NCBI GenBank assembly: GCA_964461135.1
Contig: CAYWTB010000049.1
Location: 1 to 32,661, forward strand
DNA length: 32,661 bases
Direction: 5' to 3'
From: RQOF01 sp964461135
Lineage (GTDB): Bacteria > Calditrichota > Calditrichia > RBG-13-44-9
Shown: positions 8,837 through 16,307 of the stretch, one piece after another
Numbering within the stretch: the first letter of the stretch is position 1
Layout of the letters: each line of letters starts with the position of its first letter
The notes under the pieces: model-generated
Told to the model about the DNA's origin: nothing
Database searches by the model: none
The model's input: the letters and a program-made list of their open reading frames with translations, nothing else
Translations under genes and position numbers: made by a program

Positions 8837-11611
8837 TCAACTAACAACCGTCCGGGCCGCCTCTTCCGGTCGGTATTTTATCACTACAAATGTAAAATCA
8901 TCCTGCTGTTTTTGCCCGTTTTGCCAGTTTTCTCCGGCACGTAACAGTTGATCGATTACTGCTTGTGGCGCCTTATTGGCATGATTTCGGAATATCTCTT
9001 TAACCCGCGGATAATCCATAATTTCTTTTTTATCGTTGAACAACTCGGCAAATCCGTCGGTCATTAGTAAAATCGTATCTCCTGGTTGAATATGGGTTTT
9101 TCTGATTTTATACTTTAAGCCCAGATGTGCACCCAGCGGCATGCCTTTAATCACGATCTCGTCAACCTTTCCGGTGGCTTTACGATAGACAAACAATGGG
9201 GGCATACCTGCCGCCGATACAGTTAAAGATCCCTCGTTGATCCGGGCCAGCATCATGGCCATATAAATATTACCAAGATGCATATCTTTGAGAATTTCAG
9301 TACACCGTTCAAAGAACCAGGCCATATCAAGCTTATGACTGAAGGCTGCAAAAAGACTTTTTATCGCTGTGACCATCGTGCCGGCTTTCATGCCGTGTCC
9401 TGTGGCATCTCCGATAGCTACGGTCAAAGTTCCATCGGAGGTACAATGGAAATCATAATAATCGCCGCCAACCTCGGTAGCGGTCTTCATCAAAGCAGCA
9501 ATTTCCAGATGCGGCAGATTTGGTATCTTTCGCGGCAGCATGGACAGCTGTAGCTGACGGGCTTCCTCCAGTTCATGTGTCTTGCGCATGTTATCCGCTT
9601 CCAGAAGTTTCCGGGTTACTTCTTCTTCACGAGCCCGGCGTTCCTGTTCCAGCGCTTTTTCGGAAAGAGACTTCACTTCATTCAGTTTTGCCTCAAGATC
9701 TCTGCTGGTCAGAGCAAAATCACGTGATAGATCTATAGAAACCGATATCGCCAGTACCAGTAGACCGTACACATAAGCTATTCCATAATCACCGATAAGT
9801 GGCAACACACCCATATTTGACAAGATCTGATAGATTATCGCTATCATAAAGCAGACAAATCCGGCCAGCGTGATCCATCGCGCGCGCCAGCGGCGAATAC
9901 CAGGTACGAAAATTAAGCGAAATATTTCGATTGACCCTAGGCCAATCAAGATATAAAGACTGATGCCGAGTATCTTAGATGGCCAATCGAATTGGATCCA
10001 GATCGTGAGAACTGTTCCCAAAGCTATAAACACATATGCGATGGGTGGAATTCGCTTATATATGCTCTGGTATAACATTAAAAGCCCAAACACAACTGCA
10101 GGCGGGATTACGGTGGCGCTCAGCCTGCTCATCCAAAAAATATCCTGAATATTATCAAGCATGGGACCGTGGAAATCGGTAAAGGTGATAACCGACCAGC
10201 AAAGCATGCAGACTGAAAAATAGAGATGTTCCCGTGCCTTCGGATAAAAAACAAACAGAAAGAAATGAATCAGTGCCAGGATTAATGGAATCACAAAAAA
10301 TACCATTTGATACAAGCTGAGTGTGCGAACTACTTCTACACGGTTATCGATCTGCGGTGTCAGATCCCTGTGAATGGCAATATTGAATCCGGCCTCTTGT
10401 TCATAGTCATGAAATCGATTGTAATTCATATTGGAGTAACGAATGGCAAGCACATGAAGTCCGCTCTTACGAAAGGATATAGATCTCGGATTACGTTGCC
10501 AATACGGTTTTTCACTGCTATCGGAGGTGGCTACCCGTCCGAAATGAAAGACTCTTCGCCCATCAATGTACATCTCCGAGGCACCCCCCTGATACATGCC
10601 CAGAGATAACGGTACCCCTTGCAGAGAACTATCCACCATGAGGTGCACACGGAACCAGCCGATACCACCCCATCCGCTGACGGGCATTTGCTTTTCGCTC
10701 AAACGTGGGTGCACAATTTCCCAGTCACTGTCATCAATTCCCGGTTCGGCCCATGCCGTATCATCGCCCGCATGAAATAGCCAGTTTTCGGGATTGATCA
10801 GATTACCAGGCCGGACATTAAGCAACGGCATGGATAGATAGGTTACCCCCGGACGGGCATAGGGGTCAATGGTATTGCGGGCGATCAGTTCGATACGATG
10901 ATCAGGCCGCATCACCGCCGTCCCCAGCAATAGCGGATTTATCCACATTTCGTCCGATCGTCCTGCAGACCAGTTAACAGATCCATCACGACGATCTGAG
11001 TCATTATCATGTAGGTTTATACCGAAACCGAATATCTCACCCTCCCCTGCGCGGATCCGTTTGTCGTTGATGCGTATCCAGTCCCATTTAAGGCGCATTT
11101 CCACCACGTAGCCTTCCGAGGTAATTCGACGGGCGTAATCTGCCTTTGATATGTGTGTTGAGTCTAGGTTTCCTTCGGAATATAAGTTATCAACACCGGC
11201 GGAGTTCTCCGCAGTAAGGCTATCCAGGGCGCTTAACCGAGCATTGACCACACCGGTTAGTGCTTTTTGTTTCGGATCGGGGTCAAATTTGAATTCAATA
11301 CAGTCGTTTTGCGGACGTGCACGATGATTAACCCGGATGATATCATCATGTATCTCCGCATAAACATAAAAATAAACTGAGTCCCAGCTCATCCATATAA
11401 CCGCGGAAAGATCATGATTATCGGAAGGGCGCGGACCGCTCAGTGGAAGAAAATCTTCCGGAGACAGAATCAGGTATCCGTTTTCCGGACCGGTAAGATC
11501 CTTATAAAAAATGTCCTTTTGTGCGTCGATTTTTATCTCAAATCCGGCATCACAGACCCGAATGGTCATAAAAATCAAAACTAAAAAGAGACTACGCACA
11601 ATATACTCCAT
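8837..11611 (-). CDS. 7TM receptor-type PP2C/SpoIIE serine phosphatase with CBM9-like sensor
   Basis: This 924-residue inner-membrane signalling protein starts with a signal peptide (to about Ala22). Residues about 25-240 look like a CBM9/DOMON-type beta-sandwich (motifs VIWMSWDSVYFYVYAEIHDD and NDCIEFKFDPD). A second jelly-roll, galactose-binding-like domain covers about 275-405 (WGGIGWFRVHL, ASEMYIDGRRVFHFG). Seven transmembrane helices (about 425-640) resemble the 7TM-DISM module. A coiled coil (about 645-705) leads to an RsbU/SpoIIE-type PP2C domain (about 705-915) with metal-binding VGGDYYDF, IGDATGHGMKAG and TDGF motifs, so it should be active. By family analogy it would dephosphorylate an anti-sigma-factor antagonist, but no STAS or anti-sigma gene lies nearby. 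The two stacked extracellular domains suggest sensing of a carbohydrate or surface ligand (inference). It is transcribed alone. Confidence 0.9.
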   Translation of the reverse strand: MEYIVRSLFLVLIFMTIRVCDAGFEIKIDAQKDIFYKDLTGPENGYLILSPEDFLPLSGPRPSDNHDLSAVIWMSWDSVYFYVYAEIHDDIIRVNHRARPQNDCIEFKFDPDPKQKALTGVVNARLSALDSLTAENSAGVDNLYSEGNLDSTHISKADYARRITSEGYVVEMRLKWDWIRINDKRIRAGEGEIFGFGINLHDNDSDRRDGSVNWSAGRSDEMWINPLLLGTAVMRPDHRIELIARNTIDPYARPGVTYLSMPLLNVRPGNLINPENWLFHAGDDTAWAEPGIDDSDWEIVHPRLSEKQMPVSGWGGIGWFRVHLMVDSSLQGVPLSLGMYQGGASEMYIDGRRVFHFGRVATSDSSEKPYWQRNPRSISFRKSGLHVLAIRYSNMNYNRFHDYEQEAGFNIAIHRDLTPQIDNRVEVVRTLSLYQMVFFVIPLILALIHFFLFVFYPKAREHLYFSVCMLCWSVITFTDFHGPMLDNIQDIFWMSRLSATVIPPAVVFGLLMLYQSIYKRIPPIAYVFIALGTVLTIWIQFDWPSKILGISLYILIGLGSIEIFRLIFVPGIRRWRARWITLAGFVCFMIAIIYQILSNMGVLPLIGDYGIAYVYGLLVLAISVSIDLSRDFALTSRDLEAKLNEVKSLSEKALEQERRAREEEVTRKLLEADNMRKTHELEEARQLQLSMLPRKIPNLPHLEIAALMKTATEVGGDYYDFHCTSDGTLTVAIGDATGHGMKAGTMVTAIKSLFAAFSHKLDMAWFFERCTEILKDMHLGNIYMAMMLARINEGSLTVSAAGMPPLFVYRKATGKVDEIVIKGMPLGAHLGLKYKIRKTHIQPGDTILLMTDGFAELFNDKKEIMDYPRVKEIFRNHANKAPQAVIDQLLRAGENWQNGQKQQDDFTFVVIKYRPEEAARTVVS

Positions 11612-11735
11612 TCATTTCTACATACTGATTTACGTGAATATACAAAATTTGATGCGCACGGTTACGATCTTTTTAGGAATAACTGTGGTAATTTAAGAAA
11701 AGGCAGTTTGTAGTGATTGGTTACTAGTTGAAATT

Positions 11736-12078
11736 TCATTCCATAGAAAAATTTGACGCCACTGAACCAATTACCAAAAACAGTGTACCGTCAACAACCA
11801 TACCGGTCAACATACCCATCAGCCAAAAATTGGTTTTGAGCGAATCAGGAATTGCATTTTTATAGTTGAACTCACTTTTTTCTATTCTGTGACTGAAAGG
11901 GAGCAAAGTCATTTTTTCTGAATGAATCATTAAAGCGTTCTAATAACTTTTCCTGCTCCGGGTACCTGTTAACTATCCTGTTATCCATACTGTGACCAGT
12001 GATCAAGCCAACGACGGTACAACCTGAATTTAACAGCAATGTGATCAAAAAAATGCATATTGTAACTTGGTTGTGCAA
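11736..12078 (-). pseudogene. small lipoprotein gene split by a frameshift
   Basis: On the minus strand, a TTG at 12078 opens LHNQVTICIFLITLLLNSGC, a signal peptide with a lipobox ending NSGC, and continues as TVVGLITGHSMDNRIVN. This frame stops just after an A-run (about 11870-11876). Another frame overlapping that run carries on as SEFNYKNAIPDSLKTNF and a hydrophobic segment (MGMLTGMVVDGTLFLVIGSV), ending at 11736. Joined, they give a lipoprotein of about 110 aa with one membrane-like helix. A one-base slip in the A-run explains the break. Alternatively these are two short chance frames. No family is recognised. Confidence 0.4.
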
Positions 12079-12111
12079 ATTAATATTACATCTTAATGTT
12101 AGATTTATAAA

Positions 12112-12255
12112 ATGAAAAAAGAAATACAAATATCGGCAGCAGGAAATGTAGAAATCCCTGCACATCTCTCCATAAAAGAAAAGGCTATAAAACTCACTGG
12201 GAGTGCAGATCAGCCTATGCATTTATTGAGCATAGGCTTCTTTGTTACAAATTAG
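12112..12255 (+). CDS. R1 mini-ORF, copy 2 (47 aa)
   Basis: ATG 12112 to TAG 12253-12255 gives 47 residues. It shares MKKEIQISAAGNVEIPA with copy 1, then differs because this copy has one fewer A in the A-run. The C-terminal part is translated through the terminator hairpin, which suggests that the copy 1 frame, ending inside the stem, may be nearer the original. Function unknown; expression uncertain. Confidence 0.3.
   Translation: MKKEIQISAAGNVEIPAHLSIKEKAIKLTGSADQPMHLLSIGFFVTN
12212..12244 (+). terminator. terminator-like hairpin within R1 copy 2
   Basis: A 9-bp stem AGCCTATGC / GCATAGGCT (12212-12220 with 12230-12238) is followed by TCTTT. Stem and position match the terminator of copy 1; the T-run is interrupted by one C. 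Confidence 0.65.
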
Positions 12256-12291
12256 ACTGAAGTTATTATCATTTTTATAATCTCATTTGCC

Positions 12292-12319
12292 TTGACAAAT
12301 CCTTAATATTTTGTAACTT
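12292..12319 (+). promoter_or_regulatory. candidate sigma-70-type promoter
   Basis: TTGACA (12292-12297), a 16-nt spacer and TAACTT (12314-12319). The flanking CCTTGACAAATCCT is shared with the candidate at 13501, which supports a real class of promoter. The next start codon is about 500 nt away, beyond repeat R2. Confidence 0.45.
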
Positions 12320-12427
12320 GCTTAATTCACAAATTTAACCACCAGACAACTAAAGACCCGGAGGAAAACATTTAAATCCAGATAATAGTTAATCCATAAA
12401 TCTCACTATCACCCTGTGTTATGGGAC

Positions 12428-12630
12428 TTTTATTTTTGCCACAAAGAACACCGAGGACACAGAGAAAAACACTTTTTAACTCAAAAATGCTTAAAAATAA
12501 TTCTCAAAATCCCTCTGTGGTCTCCGTATAATGATTGATGAATTTTCCAGGTTAATCTCTTTTTAGTGATATTTCTCCGTGATCTTCGTGTAATTATTTA
12601 TGAATTATTCAGGGTAAATTATATTTACCG
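12428..12630 (+). repeat. dispersed repeat R2, copy 1 (with internal ~62-nt tandem unit)
   Basis: This non-coding stretch, with motifs GCCACAAAGAAC, GGACACAGAGAAAAAC and CTCTGTGGTCTCCGT, recurs at 21842-22045. Inside it a unit of about 62 nt occurs twice: CTCCGTATAATGATTGATGAATTTTCCAGG and then, 62 nt later, TTCGTGTAATTATTTATGAATTATTCAGG, here described by their shared end (TGAATT[TA]TTCAGG). ACAGAG near the start and CTCTGT in the middle can pair. Confidence 0.75.
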
Positions 12631-12817
12631 TAAGACAGTTAAAACTACCTATCGATTCTATAACAGGTCTTTCTCTGTATAGAATCACTTCCTCATACTG
12701 AAGCTGGATTTTCCACAAGAATGCAACATTTGTTCTTGTTTTTGAAATATCTATGGTAGATAATTAAGAGTGCTTTTTCATAGATTGATTAGTGAAGATC
12801 TTAACGAGGGGTGTATC

Positions 12818-13345
12818 ATGAAGTATATCACATTTTTCATCTTGCTATATGTAATTTTCACTTTCCAGTTCTTACCCGCCCAAGCACCCGATACATTGTG
12901 GACTAAGACTTTTGGAGGGAATAATCCAGAATATGGTTACTCTGTCCGACAAACAACTGATGGTGGATATATAATAGCAGGGCGTACAGAATCTTTTGGT
13001 GCCGGCAGTATGGATGTCTGGCTTATCAAAACCGCCCCTGACCCAATGAATGTGCCAAAGAGAGAAATCTCATTACTATTAAAATATAGGCTTTCAAAAA
13101 ACTATCCCAATCCCTTCAATCCGATTACCATCATTGAGTTTGATCTGCCAAAAGCCGGGGAGGTGACAGTGAAGATTTTAAACATACTGAGAGAAGAAGT
13201 GATTACACTGGTGTCTGAGAGACTATCTGCAGGCTCATACTCGTATGAATGGTCCCGCACTAGCGGGATTGCCAGTGGCGTTTATTTGTACAGATTAAAA
13301 GCAGGTGATTATGTTGTGACTCGGAAGATGGTGTTGATGCGCTAG
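12818..13345 (+). CDS. one-blade T9SS cargo protein
   Basis: Predicted 175 residues. Signal peptide MKYITFFILLYVIFTFQF to about Ala-Gln 24, then one beta-repeat (WTKTFGGNNPEYGYSVRQ ... GGYIIAGRTESFGAG ... VWLIKT), and a T9SS type A sorting domain (YPNPFNPITIIEFDLP ... YLYRLKAGDYVVTRKM). The start at 12818 is supported by GAGGGG about 6 nt upstream; the frame is also open back to a GTG at 12770. Proteins with this repeat normally carry many copies forming propeller-like folds, so a single copy joined to the sorting tail suggests an internal deletion by recombination between repeats. Whether the short product folds or is secreted is unknown. Confidence 0.75.
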   Translation: MKYITFFILLYVIFTFQFLPAQAPDTLWTKTFGGNNPEYGYSVRQTTDGGYIIAGRTESFGAGSMDVWLIKTAPDPMNVPKREISLLLKYRLSKNYPNPFNPITIIEFDLPKAGEVTVKILNILREEVITLVSERLSAGSYSYEWSRTSGIASGVYLYRLKAGDYVVTRKMVLMR

Positions 13346-13735
13346 TTTCAAATGATAGCAAAGGAATCACCCCTTACAAGGATAGACCCCTCCCAGAAAG
13401 CGAGGCTAAATCTTTGTTATTCCTTGATTATGGGCCCTTTTCTCGATTAAGCTACTGCATTAACGATTAGCATTATTTTTTCCTCTTATATTCTCACTCC
13501 TTGACAAATCCTGAAAATAGAGTAAATTATAATGTCGGCGTTGAAACCTTTATTAGAATTTTATCATGGATGCATGAAAATCTAAAAGTATCCGTGAAAA
13601 GGAACAACAGTTCTCACATGATAGACTATTACAAACTCATAGTAAATTAATAATTTACATCTATATGAAATTTTGTGGGATTCTGAATCACCCCTTATTA
13701 TGAAAAACATCACTAATAAATAGAAAGGGCTTGAG
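13346..13735. other. intergenic region upstream of the lipoprotein-YidD-TPR operon
   Basis: No gene is supported. The region holds the candidate promoter at 13501-13528 and a tract (CAAGGATAGACCCCTCCC, about 13377-13394) that resembles the sequence after the orphan sorting domain near 30180. Confidence 0.4.
13501..13528 (+). promoter_or_regulatory. candidate sigma-70-type promoter of the operon
   Basis: TTGACA (13501-13506), a 16-nt spacer and TAAATT (13523-13528), preceded by CC and followed by AATCCT inside the spacer exactly as at 12292. It lies 208 nt before the first ATG of the operon. Confidence 0.5.
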
Positions 13736-14488
13736 ATGAATTCTAGGATTGGGGCATTACCTACCCGTTTTTCTATTCTGATTTCTATATTGTTTTTGGC
13801 CTGTGGTGCGAGTCATAAATTGATTGACGATACCATATTTAAAGACGAAAGTTTTACCTATAATCATTTGAAGAGTAACGGATTGATCGTTGGGGGTATG
13901 GTTTCCGATGTCATAAAGGTCTCTCGCGAAGACAGGTTAGAGTATAGCTCAACTTTTTCGAAAGTTTTAATCGAAAAGCTCAAAGATGTGTCCAGGATTC
14001 AAATTACCAACCCATTACAATTGATTGATAAAATGGGCCGGGTCTCTTACTTCAACATGATGGAGGAGTTCGACGACCAAAAAGCATTGAGTCGGGTATG
14101 GGCCGACACCCTCAGCGCGACTTTACCGGACGTGCAATATATTCTGTTTGCATATATAGTTAATGAAAACATCGTCGATGAATCATCTGATTATGATGTT
14201 GAATCAGATGAGGGAGTAGATTATAAAGAAAGAGAGTATAAAAAAACCTATTTTATCACTATCGATTTTCTTTTATATGATCTGTTTCGGAAAGAATTAG
14301 TATGGGAAAATTCCATTTTCAACAAAGCTCAACGCACTGAAACTCGATCGACCCAAACAGGATGTCTCGAATCGTGTATAAATGATATTTTCCAGAATAT
14401 ATTGTTTGGAGAACCCGCCGAAATTAGTCGCGAGGAAGTCTTTGTGAAAATTGTGGAAAAGTTTGCTGAAGATATTTCGAAGACTTGA
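13736..14488 (+). CDS. outer-membrane lipoprotein of unknown function
   Basis: A 250-residue lipoprotein with a signal peptide and lipobox LFLACG (Cys23). The mature part begins GASHKLIDD and contains an alternating alpha/beta pattern (LIVGGMVSDVIKV, LIEKLKDVSRIQITNP, VQYILFAYIVNEN, YFITIDFLLYDLF). This order resembles periplasmic alpha/beta lipoproteins of the CsgG/DUF799 kind, but no diagnostic motif is seen. Residues about 145-165 are acidic and probably disordered. The start follows AAAGGG by 6 nt. It is the first gene of an apparent operon with the YidD-like and TPR genes (48 nt to the next start). Confidence 0.7.
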   Translation: MNSRIGALPTRFSILISILFLACGASHKLIDDTIFKDESFTYNHLKSNGLIVGGMVSDVIKVSREDRLEYSSTFSKVLIEKLKDVSRIQITNPLQLIDKMGRVSYFNMMEEFDDQKALSRVWADTLSATLPDVQYILFAYIVNENIVDESSDYDVESDEGVDYKEREYKKTYFITIDFLLYDLFRKELVWENSIFNKAQRTETRSTQTGCLESCINDIFQNILFGEPAEISREEVFVKIVEKFAEDISKT

Positions 14489-14536
14489 AACTCGTATTTT
14501 AAATAACTAAGGTTACATTTGAATATCTATGACCAG

Positions 14537-14968
14537 ATGAATCACCTGAACCGAAAATCCGTCATAATAATAAATCTTATCATCTTCGTGATTTTATCCG
14601 CCCCTCTCCCTTCCTGTCTGGGAAAAGACAAAATGAGAGGTCCGTTTAAGCCACAATCGAAGTATCAGTGGGAGAATTATGGAACAGGGGATAATTCTTT
14701 CCTGAATATATATCAAAAATGGATCTCCCCGGTCAAAGGTGGCAATACCTGCCCTATGTATCCTGCCTGTTCCCAGTATGCAAAAATTGCCTTTCAGGTT
14801 TTACCCTGGTATGAGGCGTATACCAGCAGCCTGGAGCGTTTATTGCGCTGTGGAAATGAATTGCACTTATACCCAATCATTAAGGTTCACCATCAGACAC
14901 ATTGGTACGATCCGGTAATTACAGAGGATTTAAATCATGAGGCTAAGATTGACGAAGATAATCGCTAG
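14537..14968 (+). CDS. exported YidD-like (membrane insertion efficiency factor) protein
   Basis: A 143-residue protein with a clear YidD core (about residues 55-110): FLNIYQKWISPVKGG, TCPMYPACSQYA, and SSLERLLRCGNELHLYPI. Ordinary YidD proteins are about 70-90 aa, lack a signal sequence, and act at the cytoplasmic face with YidC. This one has an N-terminal hydrophobic segment (VIIINLIIFVILSAPLPSC) ending in a lipobox-like Cys27, so it is probably exported and perhaps lipidated. Its C-terminus (HWYDPVITEDLNHEA) is extra. The ATG at 14537 is preferred over a TTG at 14519. It overlaps the next gene by 32 nt, indicating co-translation. A general YidC-helper role is unlikely here, since neither yidC nor rnpA is nearby. 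Confidence 0.75.
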   Translation: MNHLNRKSVIIINLIIFVILSAPLPSCLGKDKMRGPFKPQSKYQWENYGTGDNSFLNIYQKWISPVKGGNTCPMYPACSQYAKIAFQVLPWYEAYTSSLERLLRCGNELHLYPIIKVHHQTHWYDPVITEDLNHEAKIDEDNR

Positions 14969-15821
14969 TCTATTTTTCACAGTCTTAATGACAAATCCGT
15001 TTTATACCACTGCCCGGGAATTTTCGGATGACACATTCGCAGATTATCTGTTCCGGGAGGGAGAATATTACCGGGCCATTACCGAATATTATCGTATGTT
15101 GCATACGGTTTTGGATTATCCCGAGAGAGCCAGGTTATTAAGTAAAGTAGGATTGTGTTATTATAAAGGGGCAGACTATGACGGGTATATTTTGTTCTAT
15201 GAAAAAAATCAAAATAATTTTTTGGGAGATTCACTCTTTTATGCTGAGATGAATCTGTACTTGGGAAAAAGTTTCTACCATCTTAATCGCTATAAAGAAG
15301 CCATCAATCATCTGACCTTATCGCAGTTGAGTCCTTCAAATCAATTTTTTAATGAATCCCAGTTTTTGCTTGGGATCTCTTACAGCAGAATGTATGACTG
15401 GCAAAACGCTATCCGGAAATTGCAGTTGATCAGTCAATCTGATTCAGACTTAGATAAGATCGCTGCCGTCAATATGATACGATCTCTCCAGAAATTTCCT
15501 GATCTTTCTCAAAAAAGTCCGTTTTTGGCAGGTGGGTTTTCAGCTATAATTCCCGGTTCCGGTTATGCGTATTGCTATCGCTGGGGAACTGGTATTGCTT
15601 CCCTTTTAATTAACGGACTTTTAGTGTGGACCTTTTCGGATGCGTTGAAACAGGAACAATATGGGCTGGCTTCACTCACCGGATTTGTGGGAATCGGGTG
15701 GTATGTGGGTAATATTAAAGGATCGGTTAAAGCCGCCAACAAGTACAATTCCAGTATCCGGGATGATTATATCAACAGTGTGTTGCAGAGAGAGAACTTT
15801 TTGGAATATGTTAAGAATTAG
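14937..15821 (+). CDS. secreted TPR protein with C-terminal membrane domain
   Basis: A 294-residue protein with a signal peptide (to about Ala25). Tetratricopeptide-like helices cover about 30-195 (FADYLFREGEYYRAITEYYR, YLGKSFYHLNRYKEAINHL, LLGISYSRMYDWQNAIRKL). A hydrophobic domain at about 205-270 has the glycine-rich SAIIPGSGYAYCYRWG and ASLLINGLLVWTF segments, typical of a small membrane domain that follows TPRs in several envelope proteins. It ends with a short polar tail. It overlaps the YidD-like gene by 32 nt, so the two are probably made together. A role as an envelope assembly scaffold for the lipoprotein is plausible but inferred. Confidence 0.7.
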   Translation: MRLRLTKIIASLFFTVLMTNPFYTTAREFSDDTFADYLFREGEYYRAITEYYRMLHTVLDYPERARLLSKVGLCYYKGADYDGYILFYEKNQNNFLGDSLFYAEMNLYLGKSFYHLNRYKEAINHLTLSQLSPSNQFFNESQFLLGISYSRMYDWQNAIRKLQLISQSDSDLDKIAAVNMIRSLQKFPDLSQKSPFLAGGFSAIIPGSGYAYCYRWGTGIASLLINGLLVWTFSDALKQEQYGLASLTGFVGIGWYVGNIKGSVKAANKYNSSIRDDYINSVLQRENFLEYVKN

Positions 15822-16307
15822 AAGAGAGCTTAAGATTTAGTCTGCTTATGCCACGAGTTCCAATGAATCGCCTAGGTTTGCAGATTAGGTATAATATATG
15901 TTGACGCCACCTGAGAAGATTGGCGAACTGAAGCTTGCAAGGAATTGTCACAGCGATCCCCGGTTAAATGAAGATTAGAAACTCCAATACTCTTCCAATG
16001 ACTACAGAGACACTGAAGCTGCGGGCCGGTATGGTGGGCAGACTGTCATCGGTATACCTCTGTCGGATTATCTTTTTCTACCCAGACGCCCGTTTTGTGC
16101 TACGGGCAGATTAACCATTCCCGTCCCTAATAAGCGGAAATTTTAATTATCGCTAATTCCCAGAACAACTTAAATAGCCAAATTTTTTTATGCAATTTTA
16201 AACGCTACCGGTTTGTTCGGGCCAGGCATTCAAGAAACAATAAAAATGTTGAGTGATATATATTGCTTTACTTTATACATCTTCTTTCAAATTAAACTAA
16301 CTGCAAA
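15822..16307. other. intergenic region between convergent genes
   Basis: No gene or repeat was recognised. A 6-bp stem GCCCGT / ACGGGC (16088-16093 with 16102-16107, 8-nt loop) is the clearest structure. Both neighbouring transcription units end here, so it probably holds their terminators, but no long T-run follows a strong stem. Confidence 0.35.

Larger units (their letters stand above)
12099..12281 (+). repeat. dispersed repeat R1, copy 2
   Basis: Second copy of the unit at 8603-8783, nearly identical over the first 84 nt, with the matching hairpin further on. It lies just upstream of the minus-strand lipoprotein remnant, where its insertion would have displaced that gene's promoter region. 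Confidence 0.85.

Noticed and set aside
13364..13697. A 13-bp direct repeat GAATCACCCCTTA at 13364 and 13685 as a target-site duplication
   Set aside because: Matches of this length are expected by chance several times in 32 kb, and the enclosed 308 nt shows no element.
16081..16110. A tRNA-like or riboswitch-like fold in the 15822-16307 gap
   Set aside because: Only one 6-bp stem was found; no cloverleaf, GTTCRANNC loop or known riboswitch core is present.
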